From Flavobacterium sp. UBA7680 (lineage in GTDB: Bacteria > Bacteroidota > Bacteroidia > Flavobacteriales > Flavobacteriaceae), in assembly GCF_002482975.1 (NCBI RefSeq), contig NZ_DLHA01000020.1:1-54245 (forward strand): a stretch of 54,245 bases of DNA, in the 5' to 3' direction. Each line of letters begins with the position of its first letter. Within the stretch, counting starts at the first letter, position 1. A program made the position numbers and the translations under genes. The notes under the pieces were generated by a model. That model made no database searches, had not been told where the DNA came from, and was given only the letters and a program-made list of their open reading frames with translations. Positions 42,687 to 52,798 of this stretch are shown here, piece by piece.

Positions 42687-42815
42687 ACGTTTATCTTTTA
42701 GTGAATAATTTTGGAGAAATTTAGTCTGTAATTTATGATGAATTTACAAAAAAGTTTGAAAATGATATATTTAAAATTTCCGATTTAGAATTTGAACACA
42801 ATTACGCTTAAAATA

Positions 42816-42845
42816 AAAAAGCACAAAGAAATCTTTGTGCCTTTT
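42816..42845 (-). terminator. Intrinsic terminator after the C1 peptidase gene
   Basis: GCACAAAG (42821-42828), short loop, CTTTGTGC (42833-42840), with an A-run on the left that reads as a T-run on the reverse strand, 20 bp past the peptidase stop. Confidence 0.85.
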
Positions 42846-42864
42846 ATAATTATAGTTTAAGATA

Positions 42865-44451
42865 TTATTCATACCATTGAAGCCAAGGTGTTTTTGTATC
42901 AAAATTATCGATACCCATTAGCTTACCGTTTTTATACATTCTAATATCAGTAATAGCACCCATAGTACCTACGTTATGTATATAAAAAGTTTTTAATCTA
43001 CTTATTCCTGATGGCATTTTTAAACCAGGAGTACTCAAAATGAATTGACCATTTTTAAGATGGAATCTTATAGTCCTGTCTCTTTCAAAAGAATTATTGG
43101 TAGCCCTATAATCATTTACATAGGGATCTGCTGAATAACGATAAATTTCACCTAAAGTGTTTGTAAATACAGCAGGTTTGTTAAGACCTTCCATTGGAAC
43201 AATGCAACTCATATATTTACTTGGACCTCCAAGTCCTCCATTCCATAATCGTAATTCAATTCCTTTTTCGGTATTTAAAGGATAAGAATTGTTTTTACTT
43301 GATTCTATTCTTACTCTTACCTCAAAAGTTAAATCCCCTTCTAAATCAATTCCTTCATTATTAGAAGGTAAGAAATAACTTAGATCTAATACTGGGTTGT
43401 TATATAGCTCATAATTAGGCTTTATTAAATCATTATTCCAGTTAAATTCACCATTGTTAATAAAAGGAATTGATTGACCATTTGCAAATTTAAATTTTAT
43501 ATTATCTGCAGAATTACTTATGTCCTTGATTAGGATAATATTAGGTTCGATAGTGCTTTTGTATGTCAATGGATTATCTTTTTGTAATACATACACATCA
43601 CCATGCATAGCTTCATCTATTTTGCTGTAAGTAGCCCAGATATATCCATTTTCGCCCCAGTCTGATCCCCAAGAATTAAGAAGTCTAAAGGCTTGTTTTT
43701 CATCATCGTAACCAGTTAAAACAACGGCATGGTTTCCATAAAATGCAGAGTTATTTTTGTCCCATAATCGAATAGAACGGGAAGTAAAATCTCTATCGAC
43801 CTCCATTCCAATTAAGACTGGATTTCCATTTGCTATTTGTCTTTTCATATCTTCTATTGTGCCTCTAAAGCCATCTGGTGTTCTTATTACAGCATAATCA
43901 AATATTCTGTTTTTTGGTGCATTATTTTGTTGAGATGTATTAGGAAGAACGCCGCAGCTTACGAATCCCATATCTGTATAACTAGGTGTTCCTTCTGTTT
44001 TTACAGCGTCTAAGGCTTCCCAAAAATAAACACCGTTACCACAATTGTTCATGTCAACTTTATACTTTTCGTATATGTAATCTCCACTAGGATAAACACT
44101 AAAGTCGGGGCTTCCGTTGGCTAATCTTTTTGACTCACTTTTTAATAAAGTAATAGCATGGGCGATTGAATAAGGAACACAGGAACCCTTTGAGCCTTGG
44201 TTAAGAGCAGCGGGCAGTTCTGGCAGCTCATAACGCGCAGGAATAGCTTCTTTTCTGGTAAGCGAAGATGTTTTTAAAGTTCTAAGCTGTGCCAGCTGCT
44301 CAGGAGTAGACGGAATATACCCTGTTGCTCTTTCTTCTTCAATTAAAGTACTGTCATTTTTTGCATTTAACGGAAGTTCATCTTTTTGGCAAGAATGAAT
44401 CAACAATAAGGCGCAAAATACTCCTGCTAATTTTAAAAATTTTGTTTTCAT
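42865..44451 (-). CDS. C1 family (papain-like) cysteine peptidase, lipoprotein
   Basis: 528 residues. A lipoprotein signal ends LLLIHSC (Cys21) followed by QKDE. The papain fold spans about 75-310 with Gln85 and Cys91 in NQGSKGSCVPYS, His241 in YGNHAVVLTGYDD, and Asn259 in LLNSWGSDWGENGY, a complete catalytic set. A C-terminal ~200-residue beta-rich domain follows (DLEGDLTFEVRVRIESSKN, LRLWNGGLGGPSKYMSC), which looks like a lectin-type module and ends without a T9SS signal. Probable surface or periplasmic protease. Confidence 0.88.
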   Translation of the reverse strand: MKTKFLKLAGVFCALLLIHSCQKDELPLNAKNDSTLIEEERATGYIPSTPEQLAQLRTLKTSSLTRKEAIPARYELPELPAALNQGSKGSCVPYSIAHAITLLKSESKRLANGSPDFSVYPSGDYIYEKYKVDMNNCGNGVYFWEALDAVKTEGTPSYTDMGFVSCGVLPNTSQQNNAPKNRIFDYAVIRTPDGFRGTIEDMKRQIANGNPVLIGMEVDRDFTSRSIRLWDKNNSAFYGNHAVVLTGYDDEKQAFRLLNSWGSDWGENGYIWATYSKIDEAMHGDVYVLQKDNPLTYKSTIEPNIILIKDISNSADNIKFKFANGQSIPFINNGEFNWNNDLIKPNYELYNNPVLDLSYFLPSNNEGIDLEGDLTFEVRVRIESSKNNSYPLNTEKGIELRLWNGGLGGPSKYMSCIVPMEGLNKPAVFTNTLGEIYRYSADPYVNDYRATNNSFERDRTIRFHLKNGQFILSTPGLKMPSGISRLKTFYIHNVGTMGAITDIRMYKNGKLMGIDNFDTKTPWLQWYE

Positions 44452-44691
44452 AAAAAGGTATTAATTAATTTGATTAGCAGCTAATATAATAATTACCTTA
44501 TATTTTAATTGTTAAAATGTAATATTTAACTTATAAAAAGATATAAATTATAATATAAGATATATCTTAAAGAATGATGTGCTTTTTGAAATTTTGATAC
44601 TGATGTATATTTTGAAATAGATGAAAAAAAGCAAATAATAAGTGAAACCTGAGAAATAATAATTCATGTTCTGTTACTAAAAAACATATCA

Positions 44692-44699
44692 TACATTTG
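44692..44699 (+). promoter_or_regulatory. Putative -7 element of the sensor-kinase operon
   Basis: TACATTTG fits TAnnTTTG, 27 bp before the GTG start of the TPR sensor kinase. The 274-bp divergent gap 44452-44725 holds nothing else recognised, apart from A/T-rich sequence. Confidence 0.5.
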
Positions 44700-44725
44700 T
44701 CTAACAACAAGCAAAATAAAAAATA

Positions 44726-46657
44726 GTGAATCAAAAATTACGTCTAATAATTTTCTTTTTCTTCATTCTTACAGGGCAGGTGTCGAACGCTCAAAATGCT
44801 AAGATTGATAGTTTGAAAAGAGTGCTTATTTATACTAAAATTGATACTTCAAAAGTCAATGAGTATAATAAAATAGCCGATTTGTATAAAGAAATCAATC
44901 CTGATTCAACCTTGTTTTATGCTCAAAAAGCTGCAAGTTTAAGTTTGAAATCTGATTTTACTTTTGGACTTGCTACAGCTTATGTCAACAAAGGAAATGC
45001 CTCAATCATTTTAGGAAATTACCCAAATGCTTTAAAATATTTTCAAACTGCTCAATTAGAATTTAGAAAGCTTTTAAAAGAAGATTCCAGTAAAAAAGTA
45101 AAAAGCGGTCTGGCGCGTGCTTATGCGAGTTCTGGCGTGGTTTACTCGGAACAGAGCAATCAAATTTTGGCATTAAAAAATTACGAAGAAGCACTGCAGT
45201 TATATCAGGAAATTGACGAACAAGCCAATGTTTCTAAAGCACTTAATAATATCGGGATTATTTATAAATCGCAGTTAAATTATCCAAAAGCACTAGAATA
45301 CTTAAAGAAAGCTTCTAAAATTCAAACTGAAACTGGAGAAAAAAATGCAGCCGTTACACTAACCAATATTGGTGCGATTTATTTTGAAACGGGTCAAAAT
45401 AAAAATGCGATTCAGTATTATAACAAAGCTAAAAGGCTTTTTGAGAATACAGACAATACAAGAGGATATGCACTTTTGTGTAATTATTTAGGCGATTATT
45501 ACAGGAAAGAAAACGATTTAAAATTGGCCAATGACTATTATACGAAGTCATTGAATTTATATGAAGAATTACAGAATAAATTCGGGGCTTCACTTTCTTT
45601 ATACAATATCGCAGGTTTACTTCAAGATCAAAAGAAATATAAAGAAGCAATGCCTTTTGCAGAGAAATCTCTTGCTTATGCAAAAGAAATAGGTGTTCTG
45701 GATCAAACCTATCATTCTGAAAAATTGTTAAGCGAATTGTACGAAGCTTTAAATGATCCAAAAGCGGCATTAGAACATTATAAAAATTATGTACAAGCGC
45801 GAGACAGTATTATTAATGAAACTACCAGTCAAAAATTTGCATTGGCAGAAGTTAATTACGAATACAGAAAAAAGGAAGCTTTATTGTCTGAAAAGAATAA
45901 AAGACAGATTCAATTTGTTATTTTCTCCATTTTAGGTGCTTTACTTTTAATTGCTTTGATATTGGTGATTTATAATAGGATGCAGGTTAAACGTCAGCTG
46001 ACTTTGAAAAAAGAAGTGGCAGAGTACGAACAAAAAGCACTGCATTTACAAATGAATCCGCATTTTGTATTTAATTGTTTGAGTTCGATTTCGAGTTTTA
46101 TTGTTCAGAATGGAACTGATTCGGCATTGAAATATTTGTCTAAATTCTCCAAATTAATGCGCCTTACACTCGAATATTCAAAAGGTTCATTAATCCCGAT
46201 TGATAAAGAAATTGAAAGCCTTCAGAATTATCTGGAATTAGAAAAACTCCGCTTTCATGACAAATTTGAGTTTGAAATAAGATCAAGCGAAAGAGTCGAA
46301 TTTAATATGGGATTACCGCCTTTGTTGATTCAGCCATTTGTAGAAAATGCGATTCTTCACGGAATTGTTCCTAAAGATGGAACCGGAAAAATTGAAGTTG
46401 ATTTTGATGTTGAAAAAGAACAGTTGATCTGCACGATTAAGGATGATGGAATTGGTTTATCTGAATCGAAACATTTAAAAGAAAACTCGGTTACAGCCCA
46501 TAAGTCAATGGCTTTGGGGATTACAAAAAAGCGTTTGGAAATCATGGAATCCATAACCTCCAAATCGGCTCAAATAGAAATTACCGAATTACAATCAGAA
46601 AATAAAAAAACAGGAACAAAAGTCGTTCTGCGTCTGCCTGTTCAATACATACCTTAA
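44726..46657 (+). CDS. TPR-containing sensor histidine kinase, LytS type
   Basis: 643 residues from a GTG start at 44726 (VNQKLRLIIFFFFILTGQVS, signal peptide, mature end near SNAQ). About eight TPR units fill ~40-370 in the periplasm (for example LGNYPNALKYFQTAQLEFRK, QLNYPKALEYLKKASKIQTE). One membrane helix at ~395-415 (FVIFSILGALLLIALILVIY). The kinase core has phospho-acceptor His446 in LQMNPHFVFNCLSS, PLLIQPFVENAILHGI, and IKDDGIGL. It phosphorylates the LytTR regulator encoded 11 bp downstream. The signal may be a protein or peptide bound by the TPRs. Confidence 0.9.
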   Translation: MNQKLRLIIFFFFILTGQVSNAQNAKIDSLKRVLIYTKIDTSKVNEYNKIADLYKEINPDSTLFYAQKAASLSLKSDFTFGLATAYVNKGNASIILGNYPNALKYFQTAQLEFRKLLKEDSSKKVKSGLARAYASSGVVYSEQSNQILALKNYEEALQLYQEIDEQANVSKALNNIGIIYKSQLNYPKALEYLKKASKIQTETGEKNAAVTLTNIGAIYFETGQNKNAIQYYNKAKRLFENTDNTRGYALLCNYLGDYYRKENDLKLANDYYTKSLNLYEELQNKFGASLSLYNIAGLLQDQKKYKEAMPFAEKSLAYAKEIGVLDQTYHSEKLLSELYEALNDPKAALEHYKNYVQARDSIINETTSQKFALAEVNYEYRKKEALLSEKNKRQIQFVIFSILGALLLIALILVIYNRMQVKRQLTLKKEVAEYEQKALHLQMNPHFVFNCLSSISSFIVQNGTDSALKYLSKFSKLMRLTLEYSKGSLIPIDKEIESLQNYLELEKLRFHDKFEFEIRSSERVEFNMGLPPLLIQPFVENAILHGIVPKDGTGKIEVDFDVEKEQLICTIKDDGIGLSESKHLKENSVTAHKSMALGITKKRLEIMESITSKSAQIEITELQSENKKTGTKVVLRLPVQYIP

Positions 46658-46668
46658 TTTTTTAATAA

Positions 46669-47430
46669 ATGATAACAGCAGTATTAATAGAGGACGACAA
46701 ACATTTGAGAACGGGTTTAAAAGCGCTTTTAGAACGTTATACAAATGATATTTTAATTATTGGCGAAGCCGAAAGTGTAAAAACCGGAATTGCCGTTATT
46801 GAAAAATTAAGGCCTCAGGTTATTTTTCTGGATATTCATTTAACCGACGGAACTGGTTTTGATATTCTCGAAAGATTAAATAAAGTAAACGGAAAACTAA
46901 ATGCTCACGTCGTATTTATCACTGCGCATGAACAATACGCTGTAAAAGCATTTAAATTTAGTGCTCTTGATTTTATCTTAAAACCTGTTGATCCGGAAGA
47001 ATTGCAAGATACAATGGCAAAAATTAAAGAAGCTGTTGGAAAAAACAATTCATTCGAAAACATTGATTTACTGCTGGAAAACATCCGAAAAAAAGTGGAC
47101 AATTTTAAACGTATAGCACTTTCTACCAGCGATGGAATTCATTTGTTTGAAGTTTCGGATATCATTCGTTGTGAAGCAAAAATTAATTACACGCAGTTTT
47201 TTATTAAAAATCACAAACCCATATTAATTTCTAAAACGCTTAAAGAATACGAAGAATTACTTTCAGAACATGGTTTTGAGCGCATTCATCAATCGCATTT
47301 AATCAACCTGTCTTATCTGAAATCTTATATCAAAACAGATGGCGGTTATGTGATTATGGCTGATAATTCGAATATTCCGATTGCACAGAGCAAGAAAGAA
47401 AAACTACAGGAATTAATAAATGCTCTTTAA
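46669..47430 (+). CDS. LytTR family response regulator
   Basis: 253 residues. Receiver domain 1-120 with acidic residues in VLIEDDKHLRTG, phospho-acceptor Asp55 in VIFLDIHLTDGTGF, and FILKPVDPEEL. LytTR DNA-binding domain ~150-253: IALSTSDGIHLFEVSDIIRC, EYEELLSEHGFERIHQSHLI, YLKSYIKTDGGYVIMADNSN. It acts with the adjacent LytS-type kinase. Target promoters are unknown; the secreted LRR gene downstream is a candidate. Confidence 0.92.
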   Translation: MITAVLIEDDKHLRTGLKALLERYTNDILIIGEAESVKTGIAVIEKLRPQVIFLDIHLTDGTGFDILERLNKVNGKLNAHVVFITAHEQYAVKAFKFSALDFILKPVDPEELQDTMAKIKEAVGKNNSFENIDLLLENIRKKVDNFKRIALSTSDGIHLFEVSDIIRCEAKINYTQFFIKNHKPILISKTLKEYEELLSEHGFERIHQSHLINLSYLKSYIKTDGGYVIMADNSNIPIAQSKKEKLQELINAL

Positions 47431-47462
47431 CGATTTCCCCAAAAACCAAAATATCACTAATT

Positions 47463-50400
47463 ATGAGAAAAAAATTACTCCTATTTTTACTGTTCTTCAC
47501 AGTAATACTAAAAGCACAGATTTTAAATTTTACCGATCCAACATTTAAAAACATGCTTGTAAATGGCGGTGCGGCAAATTTTACAGCTTATTCTGGCGGC
47601 GTTGCTGTTACAAGAATCGATACTAATTTTGATAATCAGATTCAGGTTTCAGAAGCGGCTTTAATCGATAAACTTTGGATAGAAGGAACCAATGCTTATG
47701 CTGTGACTAATATTCAAGGAATTGAAGGATTCACGAATGTGACAGAATTAGGTTTTAACGGTATCAGCACAACTTCGATTAATTTAAGCGGTATGCCAAA
47801 CCTAAAAACGATTTATATAAAAAGTCCAACCTTGGCTTCTGCAACGGTTTCAGGAATGAACGGATTAACAGGAGTTACTTTTATGGAAAATCCGTTGATG
47901 ACTTCGTTGACTATTTCAAATTGCTTGAGTCTTACTAATATCGTGGCGCAGCAAAATCCGGTTTTTTCTGCATTAAATTTCAGCGGTCTTTCAGCTTTGA
48001 ACCAATTGTATTTAGAAGATAATGTTTTAACTGAACTTGATTTAACAGGCTGCCCAAATTTAGAATATTTTAATGCCGTAAATAATAAACTAACAACATT
48101 AAATGTTTCGGGATTAACAAAATTGACTACTTTTTTAATAACAGATAATCCAACTTTAGAAGATATAAATGCTTCGGGATGTACGCTGCTTAATTTTCCG
48201 CAGTCTACTTTTCCTTCTAATCAGCTATTGAAAACAGCTGATTTTTCGGATTGCTCCAGTTTACAAAATCTTCTAATTCAGGATAATCTGCTGACTACTT
48301 TAAATTTATCTGGCTGCAGTTCGTTACAGGGATTAAATGTGTTTAACAATACATTGACAAATTTAAATCTCACAGGATGCTCGGCACTTTTGACTATTGA
48401 GTGTTCTAAAAATCAATTAACGGCTTTAGATTTGAGTTCGTCTCCAAATCTTACTCAACTTAGAGCAAACACAAATTCTATTTCGAATTTGAATTTGACA
48501 GGTACTGTGAATTTAAAAAATGTTTTTTTGGTTTCTAATCAAATTCCTTCGGTTGATCTTTCGGGAAATACAAATTTGGAAATTTTAGAATTGGATATTA
48601 ATCCAACAGCAAATCTAAATCTTTCAGGATGCACGAAGTTGAATATTTTAAGCATTCAGAATGTTCCGTTAGTAACCGCCGACTTTTCAAATTGTAATGC
48701 TCTTAAAGTTATTAGTAATACCAGTGAAGCATTGAATTCAATAAATGTTCAGGGATGTAGTGCGCTTGAAACACTTGTACTTTTGGGGACAAATGTTCAA
48801 AAAGCACCCTTGACTTCGTTGAATCTATCTGGATTGACTAATTTAAAACTTTTAAACTGCAGTTATAATAACATCAATTCAGTTGATTTAACAAATTGCA
48901 GTGCATTGATAAATGTATTTTATTCTGATATGCCTTTAGCGACAGCTGATTTTTCTGATTCGCCAAATATTACGGTTTTAAATATTACTAAAACAGGATT
49001 ACAAAATATTGATGTTTCGAATTTTTCAGCATTTCAATCTTTAACAGCAAACGATAACCCGAATCTAAAAATGGTATTTGCAAAAAACGGACGTGATGAA
49101 GATTTCTATTTTAATAGCGGAAATTCAAATTTAATTTTTGTTTGTCAGGATGATGCAAATGTAGCTGATACAAAAAGTTATTTGGTTGGTATTGGTTTAC
49201 CGGCAGTTGTGGTAAACTCGTATTGCAGTTTTATTCCAGGCGGAAACTACAATACCATAACCGGAACAATTGCTTTTAATGTTGACAATAACGGCTGTGA
49301 TGCTGCCGATTCTAAACAAGCTAACGTAAAAGTGAATTTAAATGATGGTTCTTCTCTAAGTTCGACTTTTACAGATTTGAGCGGGAAATATACTTTCTTT
49401 ACCGATGCCGGAAATTTTAATATAACAACAGCGGTTGAAAATCCTGCTTTCTTTTCTGTTTCGCCAACAACACCAGTTGTTTCATTTGCAGATAACAACA
49501 ATAACACCGCGCAGCAAAATTTCTGTGTAAGCGCATTAGGAACAAACAGCGATGCAGAAATCGTTATTGCGCCTATATATCCTGCAAAACCCGGATTTAT
49601 GGCTTGGTATGAGATTTTGATACGAAATAAAGGAAATCAAACTCTAAATGGTACAGCTAATTTTACCTACAATCAAAATATATTGCATTATGGAATAGCA
49701 ACGCTGGCACCAAACGTTCAAACTCCGGGTAATATTGGATGGAATTACGCTAACTTGCTTCCGTTTGAAAGCAGAAGAATTTATCTGGGATTAAATGTGA
49801 ATACTCCGGTACAGGTTCCGCCGGCAAATTTGGGAGATATTTTAAACTTTACTGCTTCAATAAATCCAATTGCGGGAGACAGTAATCCGGCAGATAATCA
49901 ATTTGTTTTTAATCAGGAAATAGTGGGTTCATTTGATCCAAATGATATTACTTGTTTAGAAGGTGAGAGCGTTTCTCCTTCAACAATTGGGAATTATTTA
50001 CATTATGGGATTAATTTTGAAAATACAGGTACCGCTGAAGCCGAAAATGTGGTTGTAAAGGTTGTTATCGATGAAAGTAAATATGATATTAATTCGCTTC
50101 AGTTATTAGATGCTTCGCATGCAGTACATGTTATCATCAAAGGAAATACAGCCGAATTTATTTTTGCAAAAATTAAATTGAGTACCTCGAAAGCGCCGCC
50201 AGTTGGAGGTCATGGAAATATTTTATTTAAGATAAAAACACTGCCTTCACTTCAGTCTGGAGATGAGGTTGGACAAGATGCCAGTATTTATTTTGATTAT
50301 AATGAAGCAGTTGATACAAATACGGCCGAAACCATTTTTAAATCATTAGGAAATAAAGATTTTGAAAAAGACAGCACTATAAATATATATCCAAATCCAA

Positions 50401-50600
50401 CAAAAGGAGAGGTGTTTATTGATTGTGATAATACAATAAAAAGAATTGAATTGTTTGATGTGCAAGGAAGAATACTTCAGTCTGTAATTGAGAATAAAAA
50501 CAGTTCGAAAATTAATCTATCGAATAAATCAAACGGATTGTATTTTATTAGAATAACGTCTGAAAAAGGAATCTCTGTAGAAAAAATAATTAAGGAATAA
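47463..50600 (+). CDS. Secreted leucine-rich-repeat protein with DUF7619 and T9SS sorting domain
   Basis: 1045 residues. Signal peptide to ~19 (LFFTVILKAQ). Residues ~60-560 contain about twenty LRR-like units of ~21 residues (LTELDLTGCPNLEYFNAVNN, LTTLNLSGCSSLQGLNVFNN). A SdrD-like B domain ~600-680 (TGTIAFNVDNNGCDAADSKQ) and a DUF7619 region ~815-970 (GSFDPNDITCLEGESVSPST, QDASIYFDYNEAVDTNTAE) follow. The T9SS sorting tail ends it (IYPNPTKGEVFIDCDN, LFDVQGRI, GLYFIRITSEKGISVEKI). It lies 32 bp after the response regulator, suggesting cotranscription. A surface adhesin-like role is inferred. Confidence 0.88.
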   Translation: MRKKLLLFLLFFTVILKAQILNFTDPTFKNMLVNGGAANFTAYSGGVAVTRIDTNFDNQIQVSEAALIDKLWIEGTNAYAVTNIQGIEGFTNVTELGFNGISTTSINLSGMPNLKTIYIKSPTLASATVSGMNGLTGVTFMENPLMTSLTISNCLSLTNIVAQQNPVFSALNFSGLSALNQLYLEDNVLTELDLTGCPNLEYFNAVNNKLTTLNVSGLTKLTTFLITDNPTLEDINASGCTLLNFPQSTFPSNQLLKTADFSDCSSLQNLLIQDNLLTTLNLSGCSSLQGLNVFNNTLTNLNLTGCSALLTIECSKNQLTALDLSSSPNLTQLRANTNSISNLNLTGTVNLKNVFLVSNQIPSVDLSGNTNLEILELDINPTANLNLSGCTKLNILSIQNVPLVTADFSNCNALKVISNTSEALNSINVQGCSALETLVLLGTNVQKAPLTSLNLSGLTNLKLLNCSYNNINSVDLTNCSALINVFYSDMPLATADFSDSPNITVLNITKTGLQNIDVSNFSAFQSLTANDNPNLKMVFAKNGRDEDFYFNSGNSNLIFVCQDDANVADTKSYLVGIGLPAVVVNSYCSFIPGGNYNTITGTIAFNVDNNGCDAADSKQANVKVNLNDGSSLSSTFTDLSGKYTFFTDAGNFNITTAVENPAFFSVSPTTPVVSFADNNNNTAQQNFCVSALGTNSDAEIVIAPIYPAKPGFMAWYEILIRNKGNQTLNGTANFTYNQNILHYGIATLAPNVQTPGNIGWNYANLLPFESRRIYLGLNVNTPVQVPPANLGDILNFTASINPIAGDSNPADNQFVFNQEIVGSFDPNDITCLEGESVSPSTIGNYLHYGINFENTGTAEAENVVVKVVIDESKYDINSLQLLDASHAVHVIIKGNTAEFIFAKIKLSTSKAPPVGGHGNILFKIKTLPSLQSGDEVGQDASIYFDYNEAVDTNTAETIFKSLGNKDFEKDSTINIYPNPTKGEVFIDCDNTIKRIELFDVQGRILQSVIENKNSSKINLSNKSNGLYFIRITSEKGISVEKIIKE

Positions 50601-50628
50601 ATTTAGGTTACAATTTTATTCTGATTTA

Positions 50629-50667
50629 AGAGCCTTTCAAAGTTTGATTACTTTGAGAGGCTTTTTT
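50629..50667 (+). terminator. Intrinsic terminator after the LRR gene
   Basis: AGCCTTTCAAAG and CTTTGAGAGGCT pair with one mismatch around a 10-nt loop, followed by a T-run. Its left part can also serve the converging small membrane gene. Confidence 0.8.
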
Positions 50668-50668
50668 A

Positions 50669-50878
50669 TTAAATTTTGAATTTTTCAATTCGTTTAGAAT
50701 ATAAATTAAAACCAAAAATTATTGCCCCCATAACGAATGGAACAAAGTGAGAAATTTGCCAAAAAAGATCAGTTCCAGTTTTCAATCCTTCATTTGATAC
50801 TTCAAATATGCCTAATCCTATAAAGAATAAACATATAACGAATAAAACAAATTGGATTTTATAGTTTATCTTAATCAT
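50669..50878 (-). CDS. Small two-helix membrane protein, unknown function
   Basis: 69 residues with two membrane helices (FVLFVICLFFIGLGIFEVSN and FVPFVMGAIIFGFNLYS) and a basic tail KRIEKFKI. The start MIKINYKIQ is an ATG and the gene is bounded by a terminator. No family recognised. It could be a chance frame, but hydrophobic pattern, start and terminator support a gene. Confidence 0.55.
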   Translation of the reverse strand: MIKINYKIQFVLFVICLFFIGLGIFEVSNEGLKTGTDLFWQISHFVPFVMGAIIFGFNLYSKRIEKFKI

Positions 50879-51004
50879 AGATCTTTATTTTCATAAGAAA
50901 AATCAACTAATTTAGCTTGAAATGCTTTAATAAAAAAATATCTTGTGAAAAGTAAAAGAAATCTTGAAATAAATAAACTTCGGTTTATAGAGGTTTATTA
51001 GGCT

Positions 51005-51703
51005 CTAGCGGTTTAAATTCAAAAGCACTAATTGATTCTGTATGGTTATTAATTCCTGCATTGAATTTTTTAAATCAGTCGGCATTGAATCAATTTCCTT
51101 TTGTTTGGTATGAAATTCATTTTCATCCTTATAATGCGTAATACTCACTAAAAGATTTTTATCTTGAAAAACAGGCAATCTTGGAAAATCATTTTCAGTC
51201 ATTTCGCTTACCCAAAGCGTTACATCTTCTATTTTTAAATTTTTAAGAAAAGGAATATAAGCAGTATCAAATAAGTTAATAACCTTTTCAAGTGTATTAT
51301 TACAAATATAAAAGTCTACAACACTAAATGTTTTATCCGTTTTTAGTAATTCGCTATTAATTTCTTTTTTTAACGGTCGTAACAAATAAACATTATCAGA
51401 GTTTATCATCATCTCGTTCGCGCCTTTGCCATATTCTTTCCAAGTTGTGCTATTGATATAAAAATCATTTAGAAAATCTAATCTGGTTTTCATATCAGTA
51501 AAACCACGAAACCAAACAAATCGGTCGTTTATATTATTAATTTTGAATTCTCCCAGCGTGTAGCCGCCTAATTCATTCATTGGAGCAACAAATTTCGAAT
51601 GAAAATAATCGCGGAACTTATCCGTTAAATTTGGTTTTAATAAATAATTCCGGATTTCTAATACTCTTATGTTTTCTGAATCTTGTTGGGCTAAATTACT
51701 CAT
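51005..51703 (-). CDS. NIPSNAP family protein
   Basis: 232 residues. NIPSNAP signature: VLEIRNYLLKPNLTDKFRDY near the N-terminus, LGEFKINNINDRFVWFRGF, and FLNDFYINSTTWKEYGKGAN; a second related half follows (SVVDFYICNNTLEKVINLFD). Cytoplasmic dimeric alpha/beta barrel is expected; reaction unknown. It is divergent from an HxlR regulator, which is probably its controller. The 206-bp gap 51704-51909 holds A/T-rich sequence only. Confidence 0.85.
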   Translation of the reverse strand: MSNLAQQDSENIRVLEIRNYLLKPNLTDKFRDYFHSKFVAPMNELGGYTLGEFKINNINDRFVWFRGFTDMKTRLDFLNDFYINSTTWKEYGKGANEMMINSDNVYLLRPLKKEINSELLKTDKTFSVVDFYICNNTLEKVINLFDTAYIPFLKNLKIEDVTLWVSEMTENDFPRLPVFQDKNLLVSITHYKDENEFHTKQKEIDSMPTDLKNSMQELITIQNQLVLLNLNR

Positions 51704-51909
51704 AGTGTTTTATTTATATGTATTAGTATCAGTTCGTGAGAAATTATAATGAATAACATAAATGATGCTGACTTTTTATATTCATTTTGTTTTAAACGCC
51801 TTAACAAATAAAGTAATTTAATATCTTTATCGCAAGTACGTACATTTTAGTTCTTTAGGATCTAAAAGTATACTATTGTTGATTATTAGTGTTTTATAAA
51901 TAAATTATA

Positions 51910-52236
51910 ATGGAGAAAAAAAATATAAAAGTATATTGCCCGGTTGATTATGCTTTTCAAAGAATAGGAGGGAAATACAAAGGAAGAATTTTGTGGTATT
52001 TAAAAGATGGTTTGATGAGATATGGTGAATTAAAAAAAGCTGTTGAAGGCATAACACCAAAAATGCTTACTCAAACACTCAAAGAGTTAGAAGCTGATGA
52101 GCTGATTTCAAGAAAGGTTTATCCCGAAGTTCCGCCTCGTGTTGAATATACTCTTATTGAAAATGGACAAGAATTAATTCCTTTTATCAATCAGATGAGG
52201 ATTTGGGGAGAAAAGCAAATGGGTTTGAATAAATGA
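51910..52236 (+). CDS. HxlR family transcriptional regulator
   Basis: 108 residues, the normal size. The winged helix core is clear: YCPVDYAFQRIGGKYKGRIL, RYGELKKAVEGITPKMLTQT, LKELEADELISRKVYPEVPP, VEYTLIENGQELIPFI. The single Cys at residue 10 is in the place used as redox switch in some members, so thiol or quinone sensing is possible (inference). It probably regulates the divergent NIPSNAP gene and itself. Confidence 0.93.
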   Translation: MEKKNIKVYCPVDYAFQRIGGKYKGRILWYLKDGLMRYGELKKAVEGITPKMLTQTLKELEADELISRKVYPEVPPRVEYTLIENGQELIPFINQMRIWGEKQMGLNK

Positions 52237-52251
52237 TTCAATTGTTTTGAT

Positions 52252-52740
52252 TTATTTTTCTTCAATTCGTATTTTGTCAATGCTTAATCTTACTCTAAAT
52301 TTTTCTACCATTGTTAAATATTCGTGTCTGGAAAAATTGAATTCATCTAATTTATCAAACCATTCTACAGTTGAACCTGTTTTTTCAGCATCCCATTCTT
52401 TTGTTTTGTCAAGCCCAATTTGTTTCCATTGAATTAAGTCTCCACAATTTCTAATTTCGGCAACAATTAAAGTACATGAAAAGTCATTGTCATCAGGACA
52501 CATTAAAATTGGACAAATAGACGTTTCATTTTTGTTTGGCAGAATTCTTTTCCAAGCAACTTCTTTTTCATCTTCTCTTTCCATCCAATGCACTAGAGTG
52601 GGAATTAGTCCTTTGTACAAATTATTAGGATAAAGCTCATCAAGTTTTTCATCTAGCCAATAACCGTCAATTTGATAGTTGAGAAAGTCCCAATAATCTT
52701 CGTAATCGCTTTGATCTTGTATTGCTCTTATTGTATTCAT
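52252..52740 (-). CDS. Hypothetical cytoplasmic protein
   Basis: 162 residues, acidic, no signal peptide and no membrane helix. Segments such as DYWDFLNYQIDGYWLDEKLD, TLVHWMEREDEKEVAWKRIL and FSCTLIVAEIRNCGDLIQWK are rich in Trp and Asp/Glu. The pattern resembles immunity-type or SMI1/KNR4-like small proteins, but no motif is firm. It converges with the HxlR gene, 15 bp apart. Confidence 0.65.
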   Translation of the reverse strand: MNTIRAIQDQSDYEDYWDFLNYQIDGYWLDEKLDELYPNNLYKGLIPTLVHWMEREDEKEVAWKRILPNKNETSICPILMCPDDNDFSCTLIVAEIRNCGDLIQWKQIGLDKTKEWDAEKTGSTVEWFDKLDEFNFSRHEYLTMVEKFRVRLSIDKIRIEEK

Positions 52741-52798
52741 CTATTTGTTACTCGATAAATTTTAAGTTATGTATAAATTTGTATTGATGAAACTTTTA

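Noticed and set aside
47900..49100. Repetitive DNA in the LRR gene as a repeat array
   Set aside because: The periodicity is explained by ~21-residue protein repeats in an open frame.
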